Part shown: piece by piece, positions 25,006-34,002 of the stretch
Layout of the letters: every line of letters starts with the position of its first letter
Position numbering within the stretch: position 1 is the first letter of the stretch
Source of the DNA: an uncultured Aquimarina sp.
Lineage (GTDB): Bacteria > Bacteroidota > Bacteroidia > Flavobacteriales > Flavobacteriaceae
DNA length: 64,000 nt
Direction of reading: 5' to 3'
NCBI RefSeq assembly: GCF_947495315.1
Contig: NZ_CANLYD010000021.1
Location: 1-64,000, forward strand
Program-made: the position numbers and the translations under genes
The notes under the pieces: model-generated
Seen by the model: the letters and a program-made list of their open reading frames with translations, nothing else
What the model was told of the DNA's origin: nothing
The model's database searches: none

Positions 25006-26352
25006 ATGATGAACTGGGAACAGCTCCTATCTTTAAAAAGACAAGGAGATACGAATAAAAGATTACGTAAAGAACAAGATGAAACTCGATTAGGTTTTGA
25101 AGTAGATTATGACAGAATCATATTTTCTTCGGCGTTTAGAAGTTTACAGGATAAAACACAAGTAATCCCTTTGTCCAAAACCAGCTTTGTACATACCCGA
25201 TTAACACATAGTTTAGAAGTTTCTGTCGTAGGGCGCTCCTTAGGTAGAGTAGTGGGGAAAAAGATTTTAGAAAAACACCCGCATCTTTCCACTATACATG
25301 GATACCAGTTTAATGATTTTGGAGCCATCGTCGCAGCAGCGTCACTGTCACACGATATCGGTAATCCTCCATTTGGACATTCAGGAGAAAAAGCTATCGG
25401 AGAATATTTTGCTACAGGAAAAGGTAAGAAGTATCAAGAGTTTTTAACTCCAAAGCAATATCAGGACCTTATAGATTTTGAAGGAAATGCTAATGGATTT
25501 AAGATCTTAACCGAGTCCAGACAAGGAATAGAAGGAGGATTGCGATTGTCTTATGCTACACTAGGTGCTTTTATGAAATACCCAAAGGAATCCTTGCCTA
25601 AAAAGCCAACTTCGCATATTGCACATAAGAAATTTGGATATTTTCAGAATGAAAGTTCTTTTTTTAAAGAAGTAGCACAGGAAGTAGGTTTACTTGCACA
25701 TCAGATAGGAAATGAAACTACCTATAGTCGACATCCATTGACGTTTTTGGTAGAAGCGGCAGATGATATTTGTTATACAATTATCGATTTTGAAGATGGT
25801 ATTAACCTGGGATTGATACAAGAAGAATATGCTTTAGAATACCTTATTAAGTTAGTAAAAGACACGATTAATACTGCAAAATATAATAGTCTGGCCACTA
25901 CCGCAGATCGTCTGAGTTATTTAAGAGCATTGGCCATTAATACATTGATACAAGAAGCTGCACGTACTTTTGTTCAGTATGAAGAGGAAATATTATCAGG
26001 AAATTTTGATATGGCATTAATTGATAAAAGTAAATATCAAGCTCAAATTGATGATATTATTCGAATTAGTATAGATAAGATATATCAAAGTTCAGAGGTA
26101 GTAGAGAAAGAGATCGCAGGATATGAGATTCTTGCTACTTTATTGGATCGATATTGTACTGCAACGGATAATTTTAATAATGAGCGAGCGTCTAATTATG
26201 ATAAGCTTATTCTAAAAGCCGAAGGAAACAATTTCGATCATAAAAATGATAATCTGTATACCAGATTAATCAGTATTAGTAATTATGTTGCCAGTCTCAC
26301 GGATGGAAATGCATTACTGAAATTTCAGAAAATCAAAGGATTAGAGATTTAG
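25006..26352 (+). CDS. dgt: dGTP triphosphohydrolase (dGTPase), HD superfamily
   Basis: The 448-residue protein carries the metal-binding HD signature: His68 in LTHSLEV, His116-Asp117 in SLSHDIGNPPFGHSGE, and a downstream Asp in VEAADDICYTIIDFEDG. The opening region RLGFEVDYDRIIFSSAFRSLQDKTQV is typical of dGTPase. It hydrolyses dGTP (perhaps other dNTPs) to the nucleoside and triphosphate, lowering dNTP pools. It lies 4 bases behind the CPBP gene and about 1.6 kb downstream of nrdA, so dNTP-making and dNTP-destroying enzymes are near neighbours. Two consecutive ATG codons (25006, 25009) make the exact start ambiguous by one residue. Confidence 0.93.
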   Translation: MMNWEQLLSLKRQGDTNKRLRKEQDETRLGFEVDYDRIIFSSAFRSLQDKTQVIPLSKTSFVHTRLTHSLEVSVVGRSLGRVVGKKILEKHPHLSTIHGYQFNDFGAIVAAASLSHDIGNPPFGHSGEKAIGEYFATGKGKKYQEFLTPKQYQDLIDFEGNANGFKILTESRQGIEGGLRLSYATLGAFMKYPKESLPKKPTSHIAHKKFGYFQNESSFFKEVAQEVGLLAHQIGNETTYSRHPLTFLVEAADDICYTIIDFEDGINLGLIQEEYALEYLIKLVKDTINTAKYNSLATTADRLSYLRALAINTLIQEAARTFVQYEEEILSGNFDMALIDKSKYQAQIDDIIRISIDKIYQSSEVVEKEIAGYEILATLLDRYCTATDNFNNERASNYDKLILKAEGNNFDHKNDNLYTRLISISNYVASLTDGNALLKFQKIKGLEI

Positions 26353-26792
26353 TATTTTATTTTTATAACAACTTTCTAATTGAGAATAATGGTTGTTTCT
26401 CTAATGCGTCTGAGGACGGTTGGGTGTTCTGATCCTAAAAGTGATCAGTTTGAAGAAGGTTTAGTGGTATTTGGGCCTATAAACACATTCTATAATACAG
26501 TTGATACTCAATACAAAAAGGACTATAATAAGTTAATCTTCTATAACTAATTGATCTAGTGTCATTATTAAGAGCGTTGATGATTCTTTTGATTTAGGTA
26601 TATTTCGTTGAACATATGTTAATTTTTAAGGCTTTTTGGCCTTATAAACAAAAAATATTCAATAAAAGTGGGTAGTTGAAAGGGAATTATATATTTTAGC
26701 GATTAAAATTTAGTATTTTTTTAAGAGAATTTTGGTTAGTCAATTCTTAAAAAAAAATATTTTGTCATAAAAATTTAATTACTTTTTTTGTT
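26353..26792. other. 440-base intergenic region with a short ORF and hairpin
   Basis: Between dgt and the M36 protease gene the only open frame of note is 26389-26550 (53 codons, ATG to TAA). Its product contains CSDPKSDQFEEG but shows no signal peptide or family likeness. It may be a small gene or a remnant. A 6-bp hairpin (26627-26632 with 26639-26644, loop TTTTTG) lies further on. The last 100 bases are very AT-rich, as expected for the protease promoter. Confidence 0.35.
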
Positions 26793-29459
26793 ATGAATAA
26801 AAATTATTTTAAACTCTTCATTTTTATAATTGGAGTACATCTTGGTTTTGCCCAAAATCAGGATAACGTAAGTATTATTAAAGACTATTTAGTCACATCT
26901 GGAATGGATCAAAAAGATATTCTTGATCTTGAAATACAGTCAGAATCTTTTTCAAAAAGCATGAACTTAACGAATGTTTATGTGGTGCAAAAATACAATG
27001 GAATTCCCATTAAGAATAATGTAGGTAATTTTGCTATTAAAAATGGGAAAGTTGTACATTTTTCTGGTAAACTTGTTAATGATGTACAATCTAAGGTTAA
27101 TACCAGAGCTGCACAGTTATCTGTAACGAGTGCGGTACAAAAAGCTGCAGTAGCGCTTAATCTTACTGATGTAAGTAGCGTAGCGATTTTAAAAAAGTCT
27201 AGTAGTTCTAAATTTACAGTGTCTAAGTCTAATATCTCGGTTGATGAAATTCCTGTAGAGTTAATATATGAACTAAAAGATGATCAATTAATATTATCTT
27301 GGGATTTAAGTATACACGCTAAGGATGGTAAGAATTGGTATAGTGTTAGAATTGATGCTAACAGTGGAGAAATGATTAGTAAGATCAATTGGATGACTAA
27401 GTGTACTTTTGATCACAATACTTCTATTAAAAAAGAAACAAATAATAATAAAGCACATTCATTTGGTTTTAGTGCTAAGTCTGAGAGTTCACCATTAATA
27501 ATGGATGGTACATACAATGTGTTTCAGGTTCCAGCAGTAGAGAGTCCTAATCATGGTAGCAGAACAATGGTAACCAATCCGGCTAATACAGCTGCTTCTC
27601 CATTTGGATGGCACGATACAAACGGAGTAGCTGGTGCAGATTTTACAACTACAAGAGGGAATAATGTAATATCATCTGAAGATTTTGATGGTAATGATGG
27701 TGTAGGTTATATGCCAGATGGTGGAGCAAATTTAATATTTGATTATGTATATGATGGTAGTGCAACCGTAGCTGATAATAGAGACGCATCAATAACAAAT
27801 TTATTTTATGTTAATAATGTAGTTCATGATGTTTGGTATCAATATGGTTTTGATGAAGCTTCAGGAAATTTTCAGTTTAATAACTATGGAAATGGAGGGT
27901 CAGATTTTGATCAAGTCTTTGCACAAGCTATTGATGGATCAGGAGTTAATAATGCTAATTTTGGAACACCGCCGGATGGTAGCAATCCTACCATGCAAAT
28001 GTTTCTTTGGAATCCAGAACCAAATGTTCCGACTTTAACTATAAATAATACAGGCGTAGCTGGAGAATATACTGCGCTAGATAATAATTTCGACCCTGGT
28101 CATGTTGACGCACCACTTTTTCCTGATGGAATAACAACGGACTTGGTTCTAGCTATTGATAATAATGCTACACCAGATCCTAATGATGCTTGTACTGCAA
28201 TAACTAATACTGCTGAAATGGCTGGTAAAATAGCTGTGGTTAGAAGAGGAAGCTGTAATTTTAGTGCTAAAGTGGTAGTTTGTCAGAATGCTGGCGCAGT
28301 TGCAGTGCTCGTTGTGAATAATGAAGCTGGTAATATTGTATTAGGTGGAGGAGATGCATTAATAACCATTCCTGCCTATAGTATTAACCAAGCAGAGGGA
28401 GAAGCTATAATTACAGAAATGGCTTCAAATACGGTTAATGTTACTCTTACTAATGTTGGTCTTAATTTAAACGCAGAAGATGGTTCTTTTGATAATGGTA
28501 TTGTAATTCATGAATATGGACATGGTATATCTACGCGTTTGGCAGGAGGTCGACTTAATTCTAATTGTCTTGTAAGGTGTGCCCAAGAGGATGCAGAAGG
28601 AAATTGTATTCAATTTACTGAGCAGATGGGAGAAGGTTGGTCTGATTGGTTTGCATTGATGATGACTATTGAAGCTGGAGATACTGCTGAAGATATTAGA
28701 GGAATTGGGACTTATGCTGTAGGACAACCAACTAATGGAGGAGGAATTAGACCTTTCCCTTATAGTACAAATACAACAATAAACCCAGTTACTTATGCTG
28801 ATACTAATAATACAGCTTCGTTTTCCGCACCTCATGGAGTTGGATCTGTATGGGCAGCTATTTTATGGGACATGACGTGGGCTCTTATTGATAGAGATGG
28901 ATTTGACCCGGACTTATATAATGGAACTGGTGGAAATAATTTAGCAATGCAGTTGGTTATTGATGGTTTAAAATTACAAGCTTGTAATCCAGGTTTCGTG
29001 GATGGTAGAGATGCAATTCTTGCTGCTGCTGATAATCTTCCAAATAGTGAAGACAATAAATGTCTTATTTGGAGTGTGTTTGCAAAAAGAGGAGTTGGTT
29101 ATAGTGCGGATCAAGGTTTTACGAATAGTAGAACAGATCAGACAGAGGCTTTTGATTTACCACCAACATCTGAATTAGATTGTACCACTTTCACTTTAGG
29201 TGTTGGAGATGTGAATGCAGGTGTATTCCAAATCTATCCAAACCCTTCTGATGGAGCTTTTGATATTAGAGTTGCCGAAAATGTAGGAAATAGTACAATA
29301 TCAATATTTGATATAAAAGGAAGAGTAGTTTATAAGGATGAAACTATACTTACCAATACACATAGAATAGAAACTAATCTTAGATCTGGAATCTATTTAT
29401 TAAGGATAGAAGCAGAAAATGGTACTGCCATTTCAACTTCTAAAATTGTAATTCAGTAA
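26793..29459 (+). CDS. Secreted M36 (fungalysin-type) metalloprotease with PA and T9SS sorting domains
   Basis: The 888-residue protein has a signal peptide (about 1-20), an FTP-like propeptide (about 25-200), and an M36 catalytic domain with the zinc motif HEYGH (His573, Glu574, His577) and downstream Glu614 in GEGWSDW. A PA domain is inserted ahead of the HEYGH (about 420-555; AVVRRGSCNFSAKV). The C-terminal T9SS type A sorting domain occupies about 810-888, with FQIYPNPSDGAF and SGIYLLRIEAENG. It is an extracellular protease exported by the type IX system, feeding on environmental protein. It is transcribed alone and shares a bidirectional terminator with dxs. Confidence 0.94.
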   Translation: MNKNYFKLFIFIIGVHLGFAQNQDNVSIIKDYLVTSGMDQKDILDLEIQSESFSKSMNLTNVYVVQKYNGIPIKNNVGNFAIKNGKVVHFSGKLVNDVQSKVNTRAAQLSVTSAVQKAAVALNLTDVSSVAILKKSSSSKFTVSKSNISVDEIPVELIYELKDDQLILSWDLSIHAKDGKNWYSVRIDANSGEMISKINWMTKCTFDHNTSIKKETNNNKAHSFGFSAKSESSPLIMDGTYNVFQVPAVESPNHGSRTMVTNPANTAASPFGWHDTNGVAGADFTTTRGNNVISSEDFDGNDGVGYMPDGGANLIFDYVYDGSATVADNRDASITNLFYVNNVVHDVWYQYGFDEASGNFQFNNYGNGGSDFDQVFAQAIDGSGVNNANFGTPPDGSNPTMQMFLWNPEPNVPTLTINNTGVAGEYTALDNNFDPGHVDAPLFPDGITTDLVLAIDNNATPDPNDACTAITNTAEMAGKIAVVRRGSCNFSAKVVVCQNAGAVAVLVVNNEAGNIVLGGGDALITIPAYSINQAEGEAIITEMASNTVNVTLTNVGLNLNAEDGSFDNGIVIHEYGHGISTRLAGGRLNSNCLVRCAQEDAEGNCIQFTEQMGEGWSDWFALMMTIEAGDTAEDIRGIGTYAVGQPTNGGGIRPFPYSTNTTINPVTYADTNNTASFSAPHGVGSVWAAILWDMTWALIDRDGFDPDLYNGTGGNNLAMQLVIDGLKLQACNPGFVDGRDAILAAADNLPNSEDNKCLIWSVFAKRGVGYSADQGFTNSRTDQTEAFDLPPTSELDCTTFTLGVGDVNAGVFQIYPNPSDGAFDIRVAENVGNSTISIFDIKGRVVYKDETILTNTHRIETNLRSGIYLLRIEAENGTAISTSKIVIQ

Positions 29460-29480
29460 GGTATTCTTATGATTTAATAT

Positions 29481-29511
29481 AAAGAGGTTGTCTTGTAAAG
29501 ACAGCCTCTTT
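29481..29511. terminator. Bidirectional terminator between M36 protease and dxs
   Basis: A 14-bp stem (29481-29494 with 29498-29511, one G-T pair) has a 3-base loop, with T-run on the plus side and A-rich flank on the other. It ends 2 bases from the dxs stop codon. Confidence 0.88.
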
Positions 29512-29513
29512 TT

Positions 29514-31286
29514 TTATGAAATATATTTTAGGATAGTGTTGGTGATTCCTTTAGTTGAAATACCACATATTTCTTGTAATTCTTGTGTTGTTCCGTGATG
29601 AATGAATTGATCAGGAACTCCAAGATTAATAATTTTTGTCGAAAAATTGTTTTGATTAGCAAAAGCTATAATTGCATTTCCAAAACCGCCCTTAATCGCA
29701 CCATCTTCAACAGTAATAACGGTTTTGTGTTTTTGTAATATTTCATGTAGTAAATCTGAATCCAAAGGTTTTATAAAACAGAAATGATAATGACTTATTT
29801 TTTCTTCAATAGATTGTAAAGCATTAATAACATTGGTTCCAATGGTACCAGTTGATATTGTAGCAATTTCTGATGCTTCTTCAGTGAGAGACCTTCCTTT
29901 ACCAATAGGCACTTCTTTCATAGGTACCTGCCAATCTGTAATCGTACCTCTTCCTCGTGGATATCTAATAGAAATAGGATGTTCTAATCCCAAAGAAGCG
30001 GTGTAGAGAAGGTTTCTTAATTCAATTTCATCAGCAGGAGCCGCTATAAGCATATTCGGTATACAGTTTAGATATGAAATATCAAAAATGCCATGATGTG
30101 TTGCTCCATCAGCACCAACTAACCCAGCGCGATCTACACAAAAGATAACAGGTAGATTTTGCAGAGCAACATCGTGGATCAATTGATCATAAGCACGTTG
30201 TAAAAAAGTAGAGTAGATAGTGCAAAATGGCACTAATCCTTGGGTGGCCATTCCTGCAGCTAGTGTAACTGCGTGTTGTTCGGCGATGCCTACATCAAAT
30301 GCTCTATCTGGCATTTCTTCCATCATATATTTTAATGAGCTTCCAGTTGGCATAGCCGGAGTGATACCAATAATCTTTTTGTTTTCTCTTGCTAATTCTA
30401 AAATTGTATATCCAAAAACATCCTGAAATTTAGGGGGTTGTTGTGTATCTTTTTTAGGAAGTAAATCACCTGTAGTTGCATCAAATTTTCCAGGGGCGTG
30501 ATACGTTACCTGATTTTCTTCAGCTTGTTTTAATCCTTTGCCTTTGGTAGTTATAATATGCAAAAGCTTCGGTCCTTTTATTGTCTTTAATTTTTCTAAA
30601 GTCTCTAGAAGTTTAGGTAGATCATGCCCATCAATAGGTCCGAAATATGCAAAATTCAATGCTTCGATAATATTATCGGTTTTGGGTTTGTAGCCAACTT
30701 TTGCCTTGGTTAAATATTCTTTTAATGCACCCACACTTGGATCAATTCCGATAGAATTATCATTAAGTATGATCAGCATATTGGCATCTGTAACTCCTGC
30801 ATGATTAAGTCCTTCAAAAGCCATTCCACTTGCAATAGAAGCGTCACCAATGACAGCGATGTGTTGTTTTTCAATCGCTCCGTTTAATTTTGAAGCAATT
30901 GCCATACCTAAGGTAGCAGAAATAGAGGTTGAAGAGTGCCCAACACCAAAAGTGTCATATTCACTTTCACTACGTTTCGGGAAACCGCTAATACCTTTTA
31001 ATTGTCTGTTGGTATGAAAAGATTTTTTTCTGCCGGTAAGTATTTTATGCGGGTATGCTTGATGTCCCACATCCCAGACTAATAAATCATTCGGTGTGTC
31101 AAAACAATAATGTAAAGCAATCGTAAGTTCTACAACACCTAGACTTGCTCCTAGATGACCTTCCTTGGTTGCTACGATGTTAATTACAAAATCTCGTAAC
31201 TCTTTTGCTAAATCAGGTAGCTGATCCACAGAAAGTTTACGAAGGTCTTCAGGGTAATCAATATGTGAAAGTAATGTGTCTTTCAT
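29514..31286 (-). CDS. dxs: 1-deoxy-D-xylulose-5-phosphate synthase
   Basis: The 590-residue thiamine-diphosphate enzyme joins pyruvate and glyceraldehyde 3-phosphate in the first step of the MEP isoprenoid pathway. Visible features are the N-terminal GHLGASLGVVELT, VGHQAYPHKILTGR, and the ThDP/Mg motif GDASIASGMAFEGLNHAG ending in NDN. The pyrimidine domain has AEQHAVTLAAGMA (catalytic Glu), followed by the C-terminal transketolase domain. It is slightly shorter than E. coli Dxs (620), as usual in Bacteroidota. Its product eventually feeds the polyprenyl synthase encoded at 56.6 kb. Confidence 0.97.
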   Translation of the reverse strand: MKDTLLSHIDYPEDLRKLSVDQLPDLAKELRDFVINIVATKEGHLGASLGVVELTIALHYCFDTPNDLLVWDVGHQAYPHKILTGRKKSFHTNRQLKGISGFPKRSESEYDTFGVGHSSTSISATLGMAIASKLNGAIEKQHIAVIGDASIASGMAFEGLNHAGVTDANMLIILNDNSIGIDPSVGALKEYLTKAKVGYKPKTDNIIEALNFAYFGPIDGHDLPKLLETLEKLKTIKGPKLLHIITTKGKGLKQAEENQVTYHAPGKFDATTGDLLPKKDTQQPPKFQDVFGYTILELARENKKIIGITPAMPTGSSLKYMMEEMPDRAFDVGIAEQHAVTLAAGMATQGLVPFCTIYSTFLQRAYDQLIHDVALQNLPVIFCVDRAGLVGADGATHHGIFDISYLNCIPNMLIAAPADEIELRNLLYTASLGLEHPISIRYPRGRGTITDWQVPMKEVPIGKGRSLTEEASEIATISTGTIGTNVINALQSIEEKISHYHFCFIKPLDSDLLHEILQKHKTVITVEDGAIKGGFGNAIIAFANQNNFSTKIINLGVPDQFIHHGTTQELQEICGISTKGITNTILKYIS

Positions 31287-31312
31287 ACTGTAAAAGTACT
31301 ATTTTGAAATGA

Positions 31313-31338
31313 GCTGTTATAATTAAGTTTATAACGGC
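31313..31338. repeat. Hairpin in the dxs-tadA divergent region
   Basis: GCTGTTATAA (31313-31322) pairs with TTATAACGGC (31329-31338), one G-T pair and a 6-base loop, 26 bases upstream of the dxs start. An operator or 5'-UTR structure is possible. Confidence 0.4.
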
Positions 31339-31477
31339 TGAGGTAGTTTGTTGACTAATAATATGTGATCTTAGAAATGTTTTTGAAAATAATTGATGGA
31401 ATAGTTCTAGATAAACTTTTATTCAATGGAAATAAGAAGGATTATATTTATTAGTTTTACTTAAAATTCAATAATAT

Positions 31478-31927
31478 ATGTTCGACCCATATGACGATTC
31501 ACATTTTATGAGAAAAGCACTTCAGGAAGCTGAAGCAGCTTATGATAAAGGAGAAATACCTATTGGAGCGGTAGTAGTGGTTGCTGATAGAGTTATCGCA
31601 AGAGCGCATAATCTAACCGAACTATTAAACGACGTTACAGCTCATGCAGAAATGCAGGCAATTACAGCAGCAGCTAATTTTTTAGGAGGTAAATATCTTA
31701 AAGAATGTACATTGTATGTAACTATTGAACCTTGCCAAATGTGTGCAGGAGCCTTATTTTGGTCTCAGATAGGTAAAATTGTTTATGGAGCCAGAGACGA
31801 ACAACGTGGATGCATAAACATGGGGACAAAACTACATCCTAAAACCAAAATGACAGGTGGTATACTTGAGGAAGAGTGCGGCGATATACTGAAACGATTT
31901 TTTGTTGAAAAACGTAATTTAAATTGA
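31478..31927 (+). CDS. tadA: tRNA-specific adenosine deaminase
   Basis: The 149-residue protein makes inosine at the wobble position of tRNA-Arg(ACG). The zinc site is His56 with catalytic Glu58 (HAEMQAI) and Cys86/Cys89 (EPCQMCAGAL). GEIPIGAVVV (about 25-34) and YGARDEQRGC (about 107-116) are also typical of TadA. Length is normal. It is divergent from dxs and followed within 20 bases by the second copy of the structured leader element, so that leader lies between tadA and the DUF294 gene. Confidence 0.95.
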   Translation: MFDPYDDSHFMRKALQEAEAAYDKGEIPIGAVVVVADRVIARAHNLTELLNDVTAHAEMQAITAAANFLGGKYLKECTLYVTIEPCQMCAGALFWSQIGKIVYGARDEQRGCINMGTKLHPKTKMTGGILEEECGDILKRFFVEKRNLN

Positions 31928-31942
31928 TGTCAGTTTTAAAAC

Positions 31943-32082
31943 TATGAAACGAACATTAAGAAATTTAAAAATTACTTTGCAAAAGATGATGTTTAAAATT
32001 CTTAATGAGAGAACGGAGTGGTTACACGCGTTCTTAATTTTATAATTAGCTTATTATTGCATGATTACTAAAATTTAAACGT
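31943..32082 (+). repeat. Structured leader element, copy 2 (upstream of DUF294 gene)
   Basis: This 140-base element matches 16762-16890. Shared blocks are TATGAAACGAACATTAA, GATGTTTAAAATT, TTAATG, GGTTACA and TTTAAACGT. Stem 1 pairs 31954-31962 with 31999-32007 (CATTAAGAA/TTCTTAATG). Stem 2 pairs 32009-32015 with 32029-32035 (GAGAACG/CGTTCTT). A small ORF (31944-32045, starting MKRTLRNLKI) runs through this copy but is broken by an early stop in copy 1, so the RNA rather than a peptide seems conserved. It ends at the GTG start of the next gene. Confidence 0.75.
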
Positions 32083-34002
32083 GTGAAAAATACAATTGCA
32101 GAGCGGATTCAGGATTTTCTAAAACAGTTTCCTCCTTTTAGTATGTTAGAAAAGGAAGAGCTTCTTATGGTTTCCAGTCAAATCAGAGTATTGTATTTAG
32201 AAAAAGACGAGTATGTTTTTAGGCAAGATGAAAAATGTCATGATGAGTTTTATATTGTAAGAGAAGGGGCGATTGGATTATATCGTAATGCAGATACTGA
32301 GCAAGATTTAGTTGATATATGTGATTCTGGAGATCTTTTTGGTCTTCGTATTATGATTATAAAGAAAGATTACAGAATGTTTGCTAAGGCGGATGAAGAA
32401 TCTATTGTGTATGCAATTCCATCTATGGTTTTTAAACCTTTTATTGACGAAAATAAAGAGGTAAATAAATTCTTGTTAGAAACGTTTGCAGCACATGCCA
32501 GGAACTATTATACAGAGACGGCAAAAGGCAACAGAATTGATAATACAATCTCTATTGATACAGCAAAAGACCTTTCTACACTACGTACTATTTCTTATCG
32601 AAAAAAACCACTTACTTGTTCACCAAATGCCATTGTAAAAGATATTGCCTTACAGATGAATCTTCATAAGGCAAACTCTATAGTGGTAGTGGACGAAAAT
32701 AAATATCCTTTAGGTATTATAACTGACAGTAACCTTAGAGCAAAAGTGGCAACAGGTTTGTTCCCCGCTACATCTATAGTTACTGATATAATGACCGCTC
32801 CTGTAAAAACATATTCTAAAAAAATTACTGTTGCCGAAGCTCAGATTGCATTGATCAAAAATAATATTAGTCACTTGTGTATTACCAAAGACGGAACTCG
32901 CAACACAAAATTGGTTGGTGTTTTTTCTAATCATGATTTGTTAGTGTCTTTTGGGAATAATCCTTCGGTATTGATAAAGGAAATTAAGCGTGTAAAGAAA
33001 ATAGAAAGGCTTCGTTACATAAGAAAACAAGTAGAAAAGTTACTTAAAACATATTTAGAGCAGGATATACCAACACTACATATATTAAATCTTATTTCTG
33101 AAATCAATGATGCGTTGGTAGTAAGAACCATAGAATTATCATTAAAAGAAATGTCTTCACCGGCACCTGTGAAATTTAGTTTTTTGGTATTAGGAAGCCA
33201 AGGGCGAAGAGAGCAGTTATTAGTAACGGATCAGGATAATGCGATTGTATTTGAAGATGTTAGTGAAGAGAAACATGAAGCTACTCAAGAGTACTTTTTA
33301 GAGCTAGCCAGAAAAGTTACTAAAAGTTTGCATACTATTGGTTTTGAATATTGTCCTGCAGAAATGATGGCAAGTAATCCAAGATGGTGTATGTCAGTTT
33401 CAGAATGGGAAACACAATTTAGGGACTGGATGACAACTCCTACAGAAGAAAGTACATTATTATCATCTATTTTCTTTGATTTTCAGTTGGTTTATGGAGA
33501 TTCGAATATGGCAAATCAGTTATCAGATGTCATTTTTGATGGTGTAAATAAAAGTAACAGATTTTTGGCTTTATTGGGAGTTAGTGCATTACAAAAACCA
33601 TCCCCCTTAGGATTTTTTAAACAGTTTTTAGTAGAGCAAAATGGAGAACATAAGGATACTTTTGATATCAAAATCAGGGCAATGATGGTACTCATTGATG
33701 GTGCTCGAATTTTAACCTTGTATCATAATTTAAAAGGAGTAAATAATACATTACTTCGGTATGAAAAACTTGCGGAACTAGAACCTAATAATAAAGAACT
33801 TTTCGAGAGTTGTGCTAAAGCATTTAGGGTGTTGCTTAAGTTTAGAACCCGTCAAGGATTAATGCATAAAGACTCTGGCAGATTTATCAAGTTAAGTACA
33901 CTTAGCAAAAGAGATAAACTAAGACTTAAAAGATGCTTTAGACCTATACGGGATATACAAGAAGTATTAAGAGTTCGTTTTCAGCTTAAAACATTCATGT
34001 AG
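32083..34002 (+). CDS. cNMP-binding/CBS/DUF294 nucleotidyltransferase-like protein
   Basis: The 639-residue cytoplasmic protein starts with GTG, aligned with the ATG of the OmpA-like gene through the shared leader. Domain order is a cyclic-nucleotide-binding-like domain (about 10-135; FRQDEKCHDEFYIVREGAIGLYR, shown as a motif region), two CBS motifs (about 175-290; NSIVVVDENKYPLGIITDSNL), a DUF294 nucleotidyltransferase domain (about 330-460) with LGSQGRREQLLVTDQDN as its active-site-like motif, and a helical DUF294_C domain to the end. This resembles GlnD-type NTase proteins that sense adenylates or cyclic nucleotides. The target is unknown. Its TAG is followed at once by the exonuclease ATG. 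Confidence 0.9.
   Translation: MKNTIAERIQDFLKQFPPFSMLEKEELLMVSSQIRVLYLEKDEYVFRQDEKCHDEFYIVREGAIGLYRNADTEQDLVDICDSGDLFGLRIMIIKKDYRMFAKADEESIVYAIPSMVFKPFIDENKEVNKFLLETFAAHARNYYTETAKGNRIDNTISIDTAKDLSTLRTISYRKKPLTCSPNAIVKDIALQMNLHKANSIVVVDENKYPLGIITDSNLRAKVATGLFPATSIVTDIMTAPVKTYSKKITVAEAQIALIKNNISHLCITKDGTRNTKLVGVFSNHDLLVSFGNNPSVLIKEIKRVKKIERLRYIRKQVEKLLKTYLEQDIPTLHILNLISEINDALVVRTIELSLKEMSSPAPVKFSFLVLGSQGRREQLLVTDQDNAIVFEDVSEEKHEATQEYFLELARKVTKSLHTIGFEYCPAEMMASNPRWCMSVSEWETQFRDWMTTPTEESTLLSSIFFDFQLVYGDSNMANQLSDVIFDGVNKSNRFLALLGVSALQKPSPLGFFKQFLVEQNGEHKDTFDIKIRAMMVLIDGARILTLYHNLKGVNNTLLRYEKLAELEPNNKELFESCAKAFRVLLKFRTRQGLMHKDSGRFIKLSTLSKRDKLRLKRCFRPIRDIQEVLRVRFQLKTFM

Noticed and set aside
31944..32045. 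33-codon ORF inside leader copy 2 as a real peptide gene
   Set aside because: The matching ORF in copy 1 has a stop after 17 codons while the RNA hairpins are kept, so a conserved peptide is unlikely.
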